A DNA stretch of 64,000 nucleotides from Catellatospora sichuanensis (GTDB lineage: Bacteria > Actinomycetota > Actinomycetes > Mycobacteriales > Micromonosporaceae), in assembly GCF_007483665.1 (NCBI RefSeq), contig NZ_ML660187.1, positions 62,001-126,000 of the forward strand. Direction: 5' to 3'. The stretch's first letter is position 1, and each line of letters opens with the position of its first letter. Below are positions 8,251 through 17,218 of this stretch, piece by piece. Both the position numbers and the translations under genes were made by a program. Below the pieces are notes generated by a model, which made no database searches, was not told where the DNA came from, and saw only the letters and a program-made list of their open reading frames with translations.

Positions 8251-11200
8251 TCAGAACGCGGGCAGCTCGGCGAGCTGGACCAGCCGTGAGCCACGGCGGG
8301 TGATGAGGCGGCCGCGACCGGGCGGCATGCGGTCGTACTTCATCCGGCTGCCGAACGGCGCGGTCACGATGTTCTCGGCGGAGAGCATCAGGTACGGCGC
8401 GTTCGCGGCGGCCAGCCGGGACAGCGCCGCGTCGTAGTTCGAGCGGTTGCCGCCCCAGTTCGCGCCGGCGGCGGCGATCAGGTGCAGACCGACATCGCGC
8501 GCCTGGAAGAGGAAGTCGGCCAGCGGCTCGATCGGGTGGCTGCCACCGGAGACGACCACGTCGTAGTCGTCGATGATGAGGAAGAACTCGCCACGCCCGG
8601 CCAGCCAGGGCCGCAGCGGCATGTCCTGCGGGCGGGTGCCGTCCGGCGGCCGCCGCTCCTCCATCTTGACCCGGATGGCCTCGACGTAGTCGCGGATCTG
8701 GGACAGGTTGCTGATGTACGCGAGCTGGTGCTCGGTGGTCACCGCCCCGAGCAGGCTGCGCCGCGGGTCGATGATGATCATCTTGGCCTGGTCGGGGGTG
8801 TACCGCTGGGTGATCGTGCGCGCGATCTGGCGCAGCAGCGTCGACTTGCCGCTCTCGCTCTCCCCGAACGCGGTCAGGTGCACGTCGGCGTAGAAGTCGA
8901 CGGTGGCCGGGGTGAGGTCGTCGCCGAGGCCGATCGGCAGCGTCCACTCGCCGCCGGTCTCCAGGGGCATCCGCTCGTACGCGTACACGCTGGGCAGCAT
9001 GCGCACCCGCGGCGCGGGCATGCCGTCCCAGTGTTTGGCGATGTGCTGGATCAGGTCGTCGCGGTGGCCGACGGCGTCCACGTCCGGGCGCAGCGCCAGC
9101 GAGAACAGCCCGTCGGGGGTGAGGCCGAAGCCGGGGCGCGACGGCACCTGCGGCGCAATCTTGCGGACCCGGCAGATGGTGTCGCTCGGGTCGCCCAGCC
9201 GCAACTCGAGCTTGCTGCCGAACTGGTCCTGGATGTTGGCCCGGAAGTCGCGCCAGCGCAGCGAGGTCGCCACCACGTGCACGCCGTAGGCCAGACCCCG
9301 GGTCGCGAAGTCCGTGATGATCGGGTCCAGGTCCTCGTAGTTCTCCTTCAGCGTGCTCCAGCCGTCCACGACCAGGAACACGTCACCGTACGGGTCGTCG
9401 GTGAACCGCCCCGCGGCGCGCAGCCGGCGGTACGCCGCCATCGACTCGATGCCCTGCTCGGCGAAGCGGGTCTCGCGCATGTTCAGCAGCTGCGCGACCT
9501 CACTGACGGTGCGCCGGACCATCAGCGCGTCCTGCCGTCCCGCCACGCCGCCGACGTGCGGCAGCTCCCGCAGCGCGCCGAGCGAGCCGCCGCCGAAGTC
9601 GAGGCAGTAGATCTGCGCCTCCTGCGGCGTGTGCGTCAGCGCCAGGCCGGTGATCAGCGTGCGCAGCAGGGTGGACTTGCCGCTCTGACCACCGCCCACG
9701 ATCGCGACGTGGCCCGCCGCGCCGTCGGCCAGCCGCAGCCACTGCAGGTCCCGCAGCTGCTGCGCGGGTTTGTCGACGACGGCGACCGGCACCCGCAGCG
9801 CGCCGCGCAGGTCCGGGTTGGCGACCGTCAGGCCGCGGCCCTCGACCAGGCCGAGCTGCCCGAAGGCGAGGTCGAGCGGCTCGGAGACGTCCAGCGGCGG
9901 CAACCACACCTGGTGCGCGGGCGGGCCCTGGCCGACCATGCGCTCGATCATGACGTCCATCAGGCTCTCGCCCGGCTTGACGTCCCAATTGACCTCGGGT
10001 TCGGCGTTCGCCGGGCGCTGGGGCACCGGCACGAAGTGGTTGCTGAAGTCGTAGACCAGGTCACGGCCGTCGACGCGGCGGGCGGCGGTCTCCCCGGCCT
10101 TCTTGAACGAGCCGGACACGTACGCGCCCTTGAACCGCTGCAACGGCTCCGAGCCGAACTTCAGGTAGCCGTGGCCGGGCGCCTTGGGCAGGTCGTACGC
10201 GTCGCCGACGCCGAGCACGGCCCGCGACTCCATCGCGGAGAAGGTGCGCAGGCCGATCCGGTACGACAGGTGGGTGTCCAGGCCGCGCAGGCGGCCCTCC
10301 TCCAGGCGCTGGCTGGCCAGCAGCAGGTGGATGCCGATGGACCGGCCGACCCGGCCGATCTGGACGAAGATGTCGATGAAGTCGGGGTTCGCGGTGAGCA
10401 GCTCGGAGAACTCGTCGCAGACGATGAACAGCGAGGCCAGCGGGGCCAGCGCCGCGCCACCCGTACGCGCCTTCTCGTAGTCCTTGAGGTTGGCGAAGTT
10501 GCCCGCGGCCCGCAGCAGCTCCTGGCGGCGCAGCACCTCGCCGGTGATCGCGTCGCCCATGCGGTTCACCAGGTGGCTCTCGCCCTCCAGGTTGGTGATG
10601 ACCGCGGACGTGTGCGGCAGCCGGTCCAGCGAGGCGAACGTCGCACCGCCCTTGAAGTCGACCAGCACGAAGTTGAGCTGCTCGGAGGAGTGCGTGGCGG
10701 CCAGGCCGAGCACCAGCGTGCGCAGCAGCTCCGACTTGCCGGAGCCGGTCGCGCCGACGAGCAGGCCGTGCGGGCCCATGCCGTCCTGCGCGGACTCCTT
10801 GATGTCCAGCTCGACCGGCGAACCGTCCGGCCCGACACCCAGCGGCACCCGCAGCATGTTGCGGTTCGCGCGCGGCGACCAGCCGTACGCCACGTCGAAT
10901 CGCTCCGGGTCGGGAATGCCGAGCAGGTCGGCCAGGCCCTTCTCGGACGTCATCGCGTTGCTGCTGGTGATGGTCGTGGCGGACAGGCGCAGCGGGGCGA
11001 GCCGGCGGGCCAGCGCCTCGGCCTCCACCACGCTGAGCCGGTCGGCGACGCCCACCTCGGCGACCGAGGCCGAGGTGACGGTGTGCAGCGCCCGTTCCCG
11101 GCCGCGCACCTCCAGGGTGAGCATGCCCCGCTCCAGCAGCCGCGGCGGCGGGGAGTCCAGGTCCAGGATCGTCATGCCGGACAGGCCTTCGGGCACGGCG

Positions 11201-12243
11201 AGCTGCCCCGCCCCGGCCATGTCCGCGCCGTCGAGCACGACGACCACGTGCGGCGCGCCCTCCCCGGCGCCGAAGCGCGACCGGCCCGCGAGCACCTCGG
11301 CCAGCAGAGCCTCCATCTCCTGGGCGGAGGTGGCGAACAGCCGGGCCGGGCCCAGCGCGTCCACCCGGCTCGGGTGCTGGTGGTGCGGCAGCCACTTGGC
11401 CCAGTCCCACGCCTCGCGGCGGTAGGACGAGCCGCAGATCGCGATGATGAGGTCGTCGGGCGCATGGAACACGGCCAGCTGCGCGAGCATCGCGCGGGCC
11501 AGGCCGTGCACGTCGCCACCGTCGCGGTGGTCGGCGGCGAAACCCGTGGTGTACATGCCGTCGTTGCGCGGGGCGGCGCTGTCGCCGCGTAGGAACACCC
11601 GGCCGAAGCCGCGCATGGACAGCGCCACCGGCAGGTCGGGGACGACGGAGTAGGCGTCGAGGAAGCGCCGCAGCGCCCCCGCCGTCATCGGCTCCAGCTC
11701 CTCGAGCGGGCGGGTCTCCGGCGGCAGCAGCGGGGTGGCCAGCGACTGCGGGCCGAGGCCCACGCGCACGATGCCGAAGTCGGGGTCGTGCGGACGGCGT
11801 TCCCAGAGCCGGAAGCTGTCCACCGTGGACCACAGCCGCTGCGGGTCGGGGTGGCGGTAGAACAGGCCGGTGCGCTGCTGCTGGACGGCCTGGCGGGCAC
11901 GGCGGCGCAGGCCGGCCAGGTGGCGCAGGTATTCCCGGCGCGCCGCCATCATCTCGGCCTTCTTCGGCTGGCCGGCGCCGTTCATCAGGCTCGCCGCGAT
12001 CATGCCGAGGCTGGAGACGCCCATCATGCCGCCGGCCACATACGACATCTTGTCGCCGTTGCCGCGGCCGACCATCATCGCCATGCCCAGGCCGCTGCCC
12101 AGCATCGGCAGGATCATCATGGCCTGCTGCCAGCGCCCGCCTGCGGCCTGCGGAATCTCCGGCGGCGCGTCGATGACGAGCTCACCGGCCGGGATCTCCG
12201 GCGCGGGCCGCCGAGGCGCCCGCTTGACGATCACCGTACCCAT
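8251..12243 (-). CDS. eccC: Type VII secretion ATPase EccC (fused EccCa-EccCb)
   Basis: The motor of the ESX/type VII secretion channel: a 1330-residue FtsK/SpoIIIE-type ATPase. The start MGTVIVKRAPRRPAPEIP is the family N-terminus; the frame is open further upstream, but that part overlaps the divergent eccD. Two membrane helices lie at about residues 40-90 (MMILPMLGSGLGMAMM; MMGVSSLGMIAASLM). Three ATPase modules follow, with Walker A lysines at 503 (GATGSGKS), 856 (GGGQSGKS) and 1133 (GESESGKS). Module 1 has an intact Walker B (FIVCDEFSEL), as in other EccC proteins where it is the catalytic one, while modules 2 and 3 bind substrate signals. It is divergent from eccD. Confidence 0.95.
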   Translation of the reverse strand: MGTVIVKRAPRRPAPEIPAGELVIDAPPEIPQAAGGRWQQAMMILPMLGSGLGMAMMVGRGNGDKMSYVAGGMMGVSSLGMIAASLMNGAGQPKKAEMMAARREYLRHLAGLRRRARQAVQQQRTGLFYRHPDPQRLWSTVDSFRLWERRPHDPDFGIVRVGLGPQSLATPLLPPETRPLEELEPMTAGALRRFLDAYSVVPDLPVALSMRGFGRVFLRGDSAAPRNDGMYTTGFAADHRDGGDVHGLARAMLAQLAVFHAPDDLIIAICGSSYRREAWDWAKWLPHHQHPSRVDALGPARLFATSAQEMEALLAEVLAGRSRFGAGEGAPHVVVVLDGADMAGAGQLAVPEGLSGMTILDLDSPPPRLLERGMLTLEVRGRERALHTVTSASVAEVGVADRLSVVEAEALARRLAPLRLSATTITSSNAMTSEKGLADLLGIPDPERFDVAYGWSPRANRNMLRVPLGVGPDGSPVELDIKESAQDGMGPHGLLVGATGSGKSELLRTLVLGLAATHSSEQLNFVLVDFKGGATFASLDRLPHTSAVITNLEGESHLVNRMGDAITGEVLRRQELLRAAGNFANLKDYEKARTGGAALAPLASLFIVCDEFSELLTANPDFIDIFVQIGRVGRSIGIHLLLASQRLEEGRLRGLDTHLSYRIGLRTFSAMESRAVLGVGDAYDLPKAPGHGYLKFGSEPLQRFKGAYVSGSFKKAGETAARRVDGRDLVYDFSNHFVPVPQRPANAEPEVNWDVKPGESLMDVMIERMVGQGPPAHQVWLPPLDVSEPLDLAFGQLGLVEGRGLTVANPDLRGALRVPVAVVDKPAQQLRDLQWLRLADGAAGHVAIVGGGQSGKSTLLRTLITGLALTHTPQEAQIYCLDFGGGSLGALRELPHVGGVAGRQDALMVRRTVSEVAQLLNMRETRFAEQGIESMAAYRRLRAAGRFTDDPYGDVFLVVDGWSTLKENYEDLDPIITDFATRGLAYGVHVVATSLRWRDFRANIQDQFGSKLELRLGDPSDTICRVRKIAPQVPSRPGFGLTPDGLFSLALRPDVDAVGHRDDLIQHIAKHWDGMPAPRVRMLPSVYAYERMPLETGGEWTLPIGLGDDLTPATVDFYADVHLTAFGESESGKSTLLRQIARTITQRYTPDQAKMIIIDPRRSLLGAVTTEHQLAYISNLSQIRDYVEAIRVKMEERRPPDGTRPQDMPLRPWLAGRGEFFLIIDDYDVVVSGGSHPIEPLADFLFQARDVGLHLIAAAGANWGGNRSNYDAALSRLAAANAPYLMLSAENIVTAPFGSRMKYDRMPPGRGRLITRRGSRLVQLAELPAF

Positions 12244-12363
12244 GCGACGCCCTCCCCAAGACGGTCGATCGCCCGCCATGCTAGGCCATGCCACGTTTCC
12301 GCGCCCGTGCGCGGGAACGGCCGCGGGATGACGCACCACGGCACGACGTGGTAGACGTACCGG

Positions 12364-13815
12364 GTGAGCTACCCCGCCGCCACGACCGCGTCCCCCACCG
12401 GCCTTGCCCGCATCACGCTGCACACGCCGCAGCGCCGCGTCGACGTGGCGCTGCCTGAGCAGGTGACCGTCGTGGACCTGTTGCCGGATCTGCTGCGCCA
12501 CGCCGGGGTCGGCCTCGCCGACGACGGCGAGCAGCACGGCGGCTGGGTGCTGCGCCGCGCCGACGGCAGCCCGCTGACCGAGAGCATGTCGCTGCAGCAG
12601 CAGTCGGTACGCGACGGCGAGGTCCTGCACCTGGTCCCGGCCCAGGAACAGTGGCCGGAGCTGGAGTACGACGACGTCGTCGAGGCGATCGCCGAGGGTG
12701 CGCGCCGCCGCGGCACGGTGTGGACCCCGGCGGCCACCCGGATGGCCACCCTGGTCGGCGCGGGCGTGCTGCTGGTGGCGGGCGTGCTGGCACTGGTGCA
12801 CGGCGGTCCGCAGTGGACGCCGGGCGGTTACCTCGGCCTGACCGTGGCGGTGCTGCTGCTGGTCGGCGGCGTGCTCGCGTCCCGGGCGTACGGGGACGGG
12901 GTCACCGGCAGCGCCCTGGCGGGCTTCGCCCTGCCGTACGCGTTCGCGGGTGGCGCGCTGGTGCTCGGCGGCGCGGACGGCGCGGGTGCGCCTGGGCTGC
13001 CGTCCTGGCTCGGCGCGTCGCAGCTGCTGGTCGGCTGCGTGGCGGTGCTGCTGTTCGCGATGCTCGGCGCCGCGGGGGTAGGCCACGGCCTGCGCGTGTT
13101 CACCGCGGGCAGCACGGCCGGACTGCTCGGCGCGCTGACCGCACTGCTGGCCGGGCTGGGCGCGGCCGGTGCGGCCGCCGTCCTGGTCAGCGCCCTGGTC
13201 TGCGGTATCGGCCTGGTGCCGGTGCTGGCCATCCGGTTCGGCAAGGTGCCGGTGCCCTCGGTGACCCCGCCGCGCCCGGCCGATGGCGAGAGCGCGTTCG
13301 CGATGGTGCCCGCGAGCCGTGGGGCCGCCACGAACCTGCCCGACCGCTCCCGCGTGTTCGCCGCCGTGGCGCGCTCGGAGGAGCTGCTCACGGGCATGCT
13401 GATCGGATACGCCGTGCTGATGGCGGCGGCCGGCCTGATCCTGGTCACCGCGGGCGGCACGGCCGGCCGGGTGCTCGTCGCGGTGTGCGCGACCGCGCTG
13501 CTGCTGCGCTCGCGCCTGTTCGTCACGGTGCGCCAGCGGGTGCCGCTGGTCGTCGCGGGCCTGTTCGGCCACCTGCTCCTGCTGGGCGCGGCGGTGTGGC
13601 TGTCCGAGGGCAGCACCCGGGCGTTCTTCGCGGTCGGCACGGTGGTGCTGGCCATGGTGATCGTGCTGGCCGGGCAGACCTGGTCCCGCAAGGCCCCCTC
13701 GCCGTACGTCGGCCGCGCCGCGGACCTGTTCGACCTGCTGGTGGTCGTCTCGGTGGTGCCGGTGGCGGCCTGGGTGCTCGGTGTCTACGGGCTGATTCAG
13801 GGCTGGGCGGCGTAG
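12364..13815 (+). CDS. eccD: Type VII secretion integral membrane protein EccD
   Basis: A 483-residue protein. Residues 1-90 or so are a YukD/ubiquitin-like cytoplasmic domain (RITLHTPQRRVDVALPEQVTV). After a linker, about eleven hydrophobic segments fill the rest, starting with MATLVGAGVLLVAGVLALV and ending with FDLLVVVSVVPVAAWVLGV. In ESX systems EccD dimers line the central membrane cavity and contact EccC. The start is a GTG at 12364. The 120-bp gap to the divergent eccC must hold both promoters. mycP follows 80 bp downstream on the same strand. Confidence 0.92.
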   Translation: MSYPAATTASPTGLARITLHTPQRRVDVALPEQVTVVDLLPDLLRHAGVGLADDGEQHGGWVLRRADGSPLTESMSLQQQSVRDGEVLHLVPAQEQWPELEYDDVVEAIAEGARRRGTVWTPAATRMATLVGAGVLLVAGVLALVHGGPQWTPGGYLGLTVAVLLLVGGVLASRAYGDGVTGSALAGFALPYAFAGGALVLGGADGAGAPGLPSWLGASQLLVGCVAVLLFAMLGAAGVGHGLRVFTAGSTAGLLGALTALLAGLGAAGAAAVLVSALVCGIGLVPVLAIRFGKVPVPSVTPPRPADGESAFAMVPASRGAATNLPDRSRVFAAVARSEELLTGMLIGYAVLMAAAGLILVTAGGTAGRVLVAVCATALLLRSRLFVTVRQRVPLVVAGLFGHLLLLGAAVWLSEGSTRAFFAVGTVVLAMVIVLAGQTWSRKAPSPYVGRAADLFDLLVVVSVVPVAAWVLGVYGLIQGWAA

Positions 13816-13895
13816 CCGCGTTCGCTCGGCTCGCGTCAGCAAGACGAGCGGCAATTCTTCCTCCGCGCGGGTAGCCGTGTGAGAATGGCGGAACT

Positions 13896-15191
13896 GTGTC
13901 CAGACTCCGGACTCCCCGCCTGGTCAGCGCCGTGCCGCGGAAAGATGCGACGGCGCTGCTACGCGTCGTGGGCGCACTGATCCTGGCCGCGTTCGGCAGC
14001 CTGGCCGCGACCACGCCGCAGGACGCGGTCGCTCCCGAGGTGACGGAACTGCGGTCCGATGTCGCGGAGCAGCGCGCGTCCCGCGCGGGCACCGCCGACG
14101 ACCAGTGGCAGCTGGCCACATTGCACGCCACGCGCGCCTGGCAGCTGGCCGATGGCGCGGGCGTCACCGTCGCGGTGGTCGACTCCGGCGTCGGAGACCA
14201 CCCCGATCTGAACGGCCAGGTGCTCAGCGGGCTGGACCTGGTGGACAACTCCGGCAACGGCCGTGACGATCCGGTCGGCCACGGCACCACCGTCGCCGCG
14301 CTGATCGCGGGTCGCGCCGACGACAGCCGCGGGGTGGTCGGGCTCGCTCCGAAGGCGAAGATTCTGCCGGTGCGGGTGCTCGACGAAGGCAACAAGTACG
14401 ACGACGCCCGGGTGGTCGCCGAGGGGGTCCGCTGGGCGGTGGACCACGGCGCGAACGTGGTCAACCTGTCCCTGGGCGGCGGTGGCGCCAGCGAAGCGCT
14501 GGCCGAGGCCATCGACTACGCGTTCGCCAAGAACGTCGTCGTGGTGGCCTGCGTCGGCAACGTGAGCACCGGCGGCCCCACCGAGATCTGGTATCCGGCC
14601 CGGGAGCCGGGCGTGCTCGCGGTCACCGCGATCGCCCCCGGCAACCGCCACCAGCTCTGGCCGGGCTCACTCACCGGCGCGCAGGCCGTGCTGGCCGCGC
14701 CCGGCACCGATCTGGTCGGCGCGCGGCCTGGCGGCTACTGGAAGGTGCAGGGCACGAGTTTCGCCGCACCGCTGGTGTCGGCGACCGCGGCGCTGGTCCG
14801 CTCCCGCTGGCCGGACATGCCCGCCGCCGAAGTGGTGCAGCGGCTGATCACGACCGCACAGGACCTCGGGCGACCCGGCCGCGACGACGACTACGGCTAC
14901 GGCCTGGTCGATCCGGTCGCCGCGCTCACCGCCGAGGTGGCGCCGGTCCGGACGAACACGCTGGACACCGCGCCACCGCCGGGCAAGACGGGCTTCGGCA
15001 CGGCGCCACCGCAGACGAGGAACACCCCCACGCCGGTCACGTCGCCGTCCGTCGCCGCCGAGGTGCTGCCCCGCCGCGAGCGCGGTGGACTGAACCTCGC
15101 GCTGGTCGGCGTCGTCGCGCTGGCGGGCAGTGCGATCACCGCGCTGCGCCACGCGGACCTCAGATCGAACAGGCTTCCCGACAGCCGCTGA
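13896..15191 (+). CDS. mycP: Type VII secretion-associated serine protease, mycosin
   Basis: A membrane-anchored subtilase that stabilises the ESX membrane complex and cleaves some secreted substrates. The catalytic triad is complete: Asp96 (VAVVDSGVGDHPDL), His129 (GHGTTVAALIAG) and Ser288 (VQGTSFAAPLVSA), with the oxyanion region ACVGN. A signal sequence is present at 18-38. After a Pro/Thr-rich stretch there is one C-terminal helix (LNLALVGVVALAGSAITAL) and a short cytoplasmic tail, the mycosin layout. It is probably co-transcribed with eccD. The type of substrate cannot be told from here. Confidence 0.93.
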   Translation: MSRLRTPRLVSAVPRKDATALLRVVGALILAAFGSLAATTPQDAVAPEVTELRSDVAEQRASRAGTADDQWQLATLHATRAWQLADGAGVTVAVVDSGVGDHPDLNGQVLSGLDLVDNSGNGRDDPVGHGTTVAALIAGRADDSRGVVGLAPKAKILPVRVLDEGNKYDDARVVAEGVRWAVDHGANVVNLSLGGGGASEALAEAIDYAFAKNVVVVACVGNVSTGGPTEIWYPAREPGVLAVTAIAPGNRHQLWPGSLTGAQAVLAAPGTDLVGARPGGYWKVQGTSFAAPLVSATAALVRSRWPDMPAAEVVQRLITTAQDLGRPGRDDDYGYGLVDPVAALTAEVAPVRTNTLDTAPPPGKTGFGTAPPQTRNTPTPVTSPSVAAEVLPRRERGGLNLALVGVVALAGSAITALRHADLRSNRLPDSR

Positions 15192-15260
15192 GGCGCAGCG
15201 TCGCCGAGACTCGGGCGACCACCGGTTCGGTTCGAGCGGCTGCCCGCCGGCCGGTGAGGC

Positions 15261-16439
15261 TCAGGCGCACTTGCCGGTGCCGACCGCGCTGGTGCGGGTG
15301 CGCCCCATCAGGGCGATCGTGGAGGCCTCGTCGGCGGTGACCGCGTACCCGACGTTGGGGTCGTCGGCGGCCGCCGCGAAGATCACACCGAGCACGCTGC
15401 CGTCCGCGGCGACCAGCGGGCCGCCCGAGTTGCCGCTGCGCACCAGGCCGCGGATGGTGTAGACCTCGCGGGTGACGGTGCCGTCCTCGTAGATGTCCGG
15501 GCCGGTGATGTCACCCACGTCACGCACCCGCGCCGACTGCGCGTTGTACGGCCCGTCCAGCGGGAAGCCCAGCACGATCGCATCGGCGCCGGTCTTGGCG
15601 GGCGAGTTCGCGAAACGCATCACCGGCGCCTTCAACGACGGCACGTGGATCACGGCGAGGTCGCGTTCGGGGTCGTACACCACGACATCGCCCCTCAGCC
15701 GGGCCCCGTTGAGCTCGATCCGGATCGTCTTCGTGCCGGCCACCACGTGCGCGTTGGTCATCACGTGCTCGTCGGCGAAGACGAAGCCGGAGCCCTCGAT
15801 GCGGCGGCTGCAGCTCGGCGCGCTGCCGAGCACCTTCACCACGGACTTCTTGGCGTTCAGCACGACCTGCGACCCGGCCAGTTTCGGATCCGGCGCGGGC
15901 ACCTCCTTGACCTGGGTCGGCACCAGGTCGCCGAAGACCTCGGGGAAGCCGTTCGTGTCGACGGTGTCGCGCAGCGCCTCGGTGAGCGTCTTCGCCTCGC
16001 CCGGCATCACCGAGTCGATCGCCGCGAGCAGACTGCTGCTGCGCACCGCCTTGGCCAGCCCGGGCTGCGCGGCGTCACTCAGCGGCACCGCGACCAACCA
16101 GGCCACCAGCGACACGGCCAGCACCGAGACCACCGCACCACCCAGGTCGTCGACGGTCTGCCCGGCCCGATTGGTGATCGCCCGCCGCAGTTTGCCGCCC
16201 CACCAGCCGGCCAGCGACTGGCCCAGCACCGCCAGACCGAACACGGCGATGAGCGACACCACGAGCTTGAGCACCGAGTCGTCGAGCAGCCCGGCCAGCA
16301 GCGGCCCGAGCTGTAGGCCGATCAGGGCGCCGCCGAAGAACCCGATGAACGAGAGCACGCCCACCACGAAACCCTGCCGGTAGCCGCTCACACCGAACAG
16401 CAGCAGCAGGATGATCAGGACACCGTCGACGATCGACAT
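15261..16439 (-). CDS. marP: Periplasmic-facing serine protease with CvpA membrane domain (MarP family)
   Basis: Residues 1-125 or so are a CvpA/colicin-V-production-like domain with four membrane helices. A trypsin-like protease domain follows, with His231 (MTNAHVVAG), Asp260 (YDPERDLAVIHV) and Ser338 (RSGNSGGPLV). Cys210 and Cys391 stand where the M. tuberculosis protein has the regulatory disulfide that tethers the C-terminus. In mycobacteria MarP is needed to survive acid and activates a cell-wall hydrolase. It is the last gene of an apparent operon nth-tlpA-NUDIX-marP, starting 4 bp after the NUDIX stop. This order matches Rv3674c to Rv3671c. Confidence 0.9.
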   Translation of the reverse strand: MSIVDGVLIILLLLFGVSGYRQGFVVGVLSFIGFFGGALIGLQLGPLLAGLLDDSVLKLVVSLIAVFGLAVLGQSLAGWWGGKLRRAITNRAGQTVDDLGGAVVSVLAVSLVAWLVAVPLSDAAQPGLAKAVRSSSLLAAIDSVMPGEAKTLTEALRDTVDTNGFPEVFGDLVPTQVKEVPAPDPKLAGSQVVLNAKKSVVKVLGSAPSCSRRIEGSGFVFADEHVMTNAHVVAGTKTIRIELNGARLRGDVVVYDPERDLAVIHVPSLKAPVMRFANSPAKTGADAIVLGFPLDGPYNAQSARVRDVGDITGPDIYEDGTVTREVYTIRGLVRSGNSGGPLVAADGSVLGVIFAAAADDPNVGYAVTADEASTIALMGRTRTSAVGTGKCA

Positions 16440-16443
16440 CGGC

Positions 16444-17130
16444 TCAGCCTACGGAAGGGACATCGGTGGTGCCACTAAGCGTGGCGGCCGGGATGGGCAG
16501 GGCCTCGATCCGGTCGGTGGGCCAGGGCCGCGCCCAGCCGCCGAGTTCCAGCAGCGTGGACAGCACGCCCGCGGTGAAGCCCCAGACGAGCATGCCGCGC
16601 GACTGGAAGGCCGGGCCGATCCACCCGCTGGAGTGGCGCACCCGCAGCCGGTGGTCCGGATCCGCGAGCTCGGCCAGCGGCAACCGGGCCACGTGCGCCA
16701 CCTCGCCCGGGTCGTGCGCGCCGACCGGGTGCGGCGCGTGCCACCAGGCCAACACCGGGGTGACCAGGAAGTCGGTGACCGGGATCCACAACGTGGGCAG
16801 CTGCGCCAGCACGGTGACGCTGGCCGGGTCCAGCCCGACCTCCTCGTTCGCCTCACGTAGGGCGGTCGCGGTCAGGTCGGCGTCCGCGGGCTCCACCGCG
16901 CCGCCGGGGAAGGCGGGCTGGCCCGCGTGGTTGCGCAGGGTCGCGGAGCGCTGCATGATCAGCACGTCCGGCCCCTGCTCGCCCTCGGCCAGCAGGATGA
17001 GCACGGCGGCGGGCCGGCCGCCCTCGTCGGGGGTCGGGATGCGGGTGAAGTCGACGGCGCGCGCGGCGCGTACCCGGGTCAGCAGCGGTTCGAACCATGC
17101 CGGCGGCTGCCTGGTGACCACTTCGCTCAC
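16444..17130 (-). CDS. NUDIX hydrolase, CoA pyrophosphatase type
   Basis: A 228-residue enzyme. The Nudix box is complete (GGAVEPADADLTATALREANEEVGL, shown here only as the segment between GGAVE and REANEEVGL), and just before it stands the CoA-diphosphatase signature QRSATLRNHAGQPAFPGG. Such enzymes split CoA or its derivatives into phosphopantetheine and 3',5'-ADP. The start is the GTG at 17130, whose GTGA overlaps the stop of a 21-codon mini-ORF. The Shine-Dalgarno GAGGAG belongs to that mini-ORF. marP follows after 4 bp. Confidence 0.87.
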   Translation of the reverse strand: MSEVVTRQPPAWFEPLLTRVRAARAVDFTRIPTPDEGGRPAAVLILLAEGEQGPDVLIMQRSATLRNHAGQPAFPGGAVEPADADLTATALREANEEVGLDPASVTVLAQLPTLWIPVTDFLVTPVLAWWHAPHPVGAHDPGEVAHVARLPLAELADPDHRLRVRHSSGWIGPAFQSRGMLVWGFTAGVLSTLLELGGWARPWPTDRIEALPIPAATLSGTTDVPSVG

Positions 17131-17192
17131 GCCTTCTCCTCGCTGCGCTCGTCGGCGGCAGGGCGGCGGGACCGGCCGATTCGCTCGCTCAT
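17127..17192 (-). CDS. 21-codon coupled mini-ORF before the NUDIX gene (relay cassette)
   Basis: ATG at 17192, stop TGA at 17127-17129. The peptide begins MSERIGRSRR and ends ADERSEEKA. Its start overlaps the stop of the 9-codon frame before it (ATGA) and its stop overlaps the NUDIX start (GTGA). The codons for Ser-Glu-Glu (AGCGAGGAG) supply a Shine-Dalgarno 5 bases before the NUDIX GTG. Two frames of identical length and matching ends precede asd. Translation is inferred from this arrangement, not shown. Confidence 0.45.
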   Translation of the reverse strand: MSERIGRSRRPAADERSEEKA

Positions 17193-17218
17193 GCCCGCTC
17201 CTCGCAGCGCTCGTTCAT
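17189..17218 (-). CDS. 9-codon mini-ORF bridging tlpA and the next mini-ORF
   Basis: Encodes MNERCEERA. The ATG overlaps the tlpA stop (ATGA, 17215-17218), and its TGA overlaps the ATG of the following 21-codon frame. Codons for Glu-Glu (GAGGAG) lie 5 bases before that ATG. It resembles a shortened copy of the same cassette. Confidence 0.35.
   Translation of the reverse strand: MNERCEERA

Noticed and set aside
8482-11592. A 1036-codon open frame on the + strand opposite eccC
   Set aside because: Composition is Arg/Gln/His/Ala-rich without any family motif; it is the mirror of a high-GC coding strand, and the eccC frame has all ATPase motifs.
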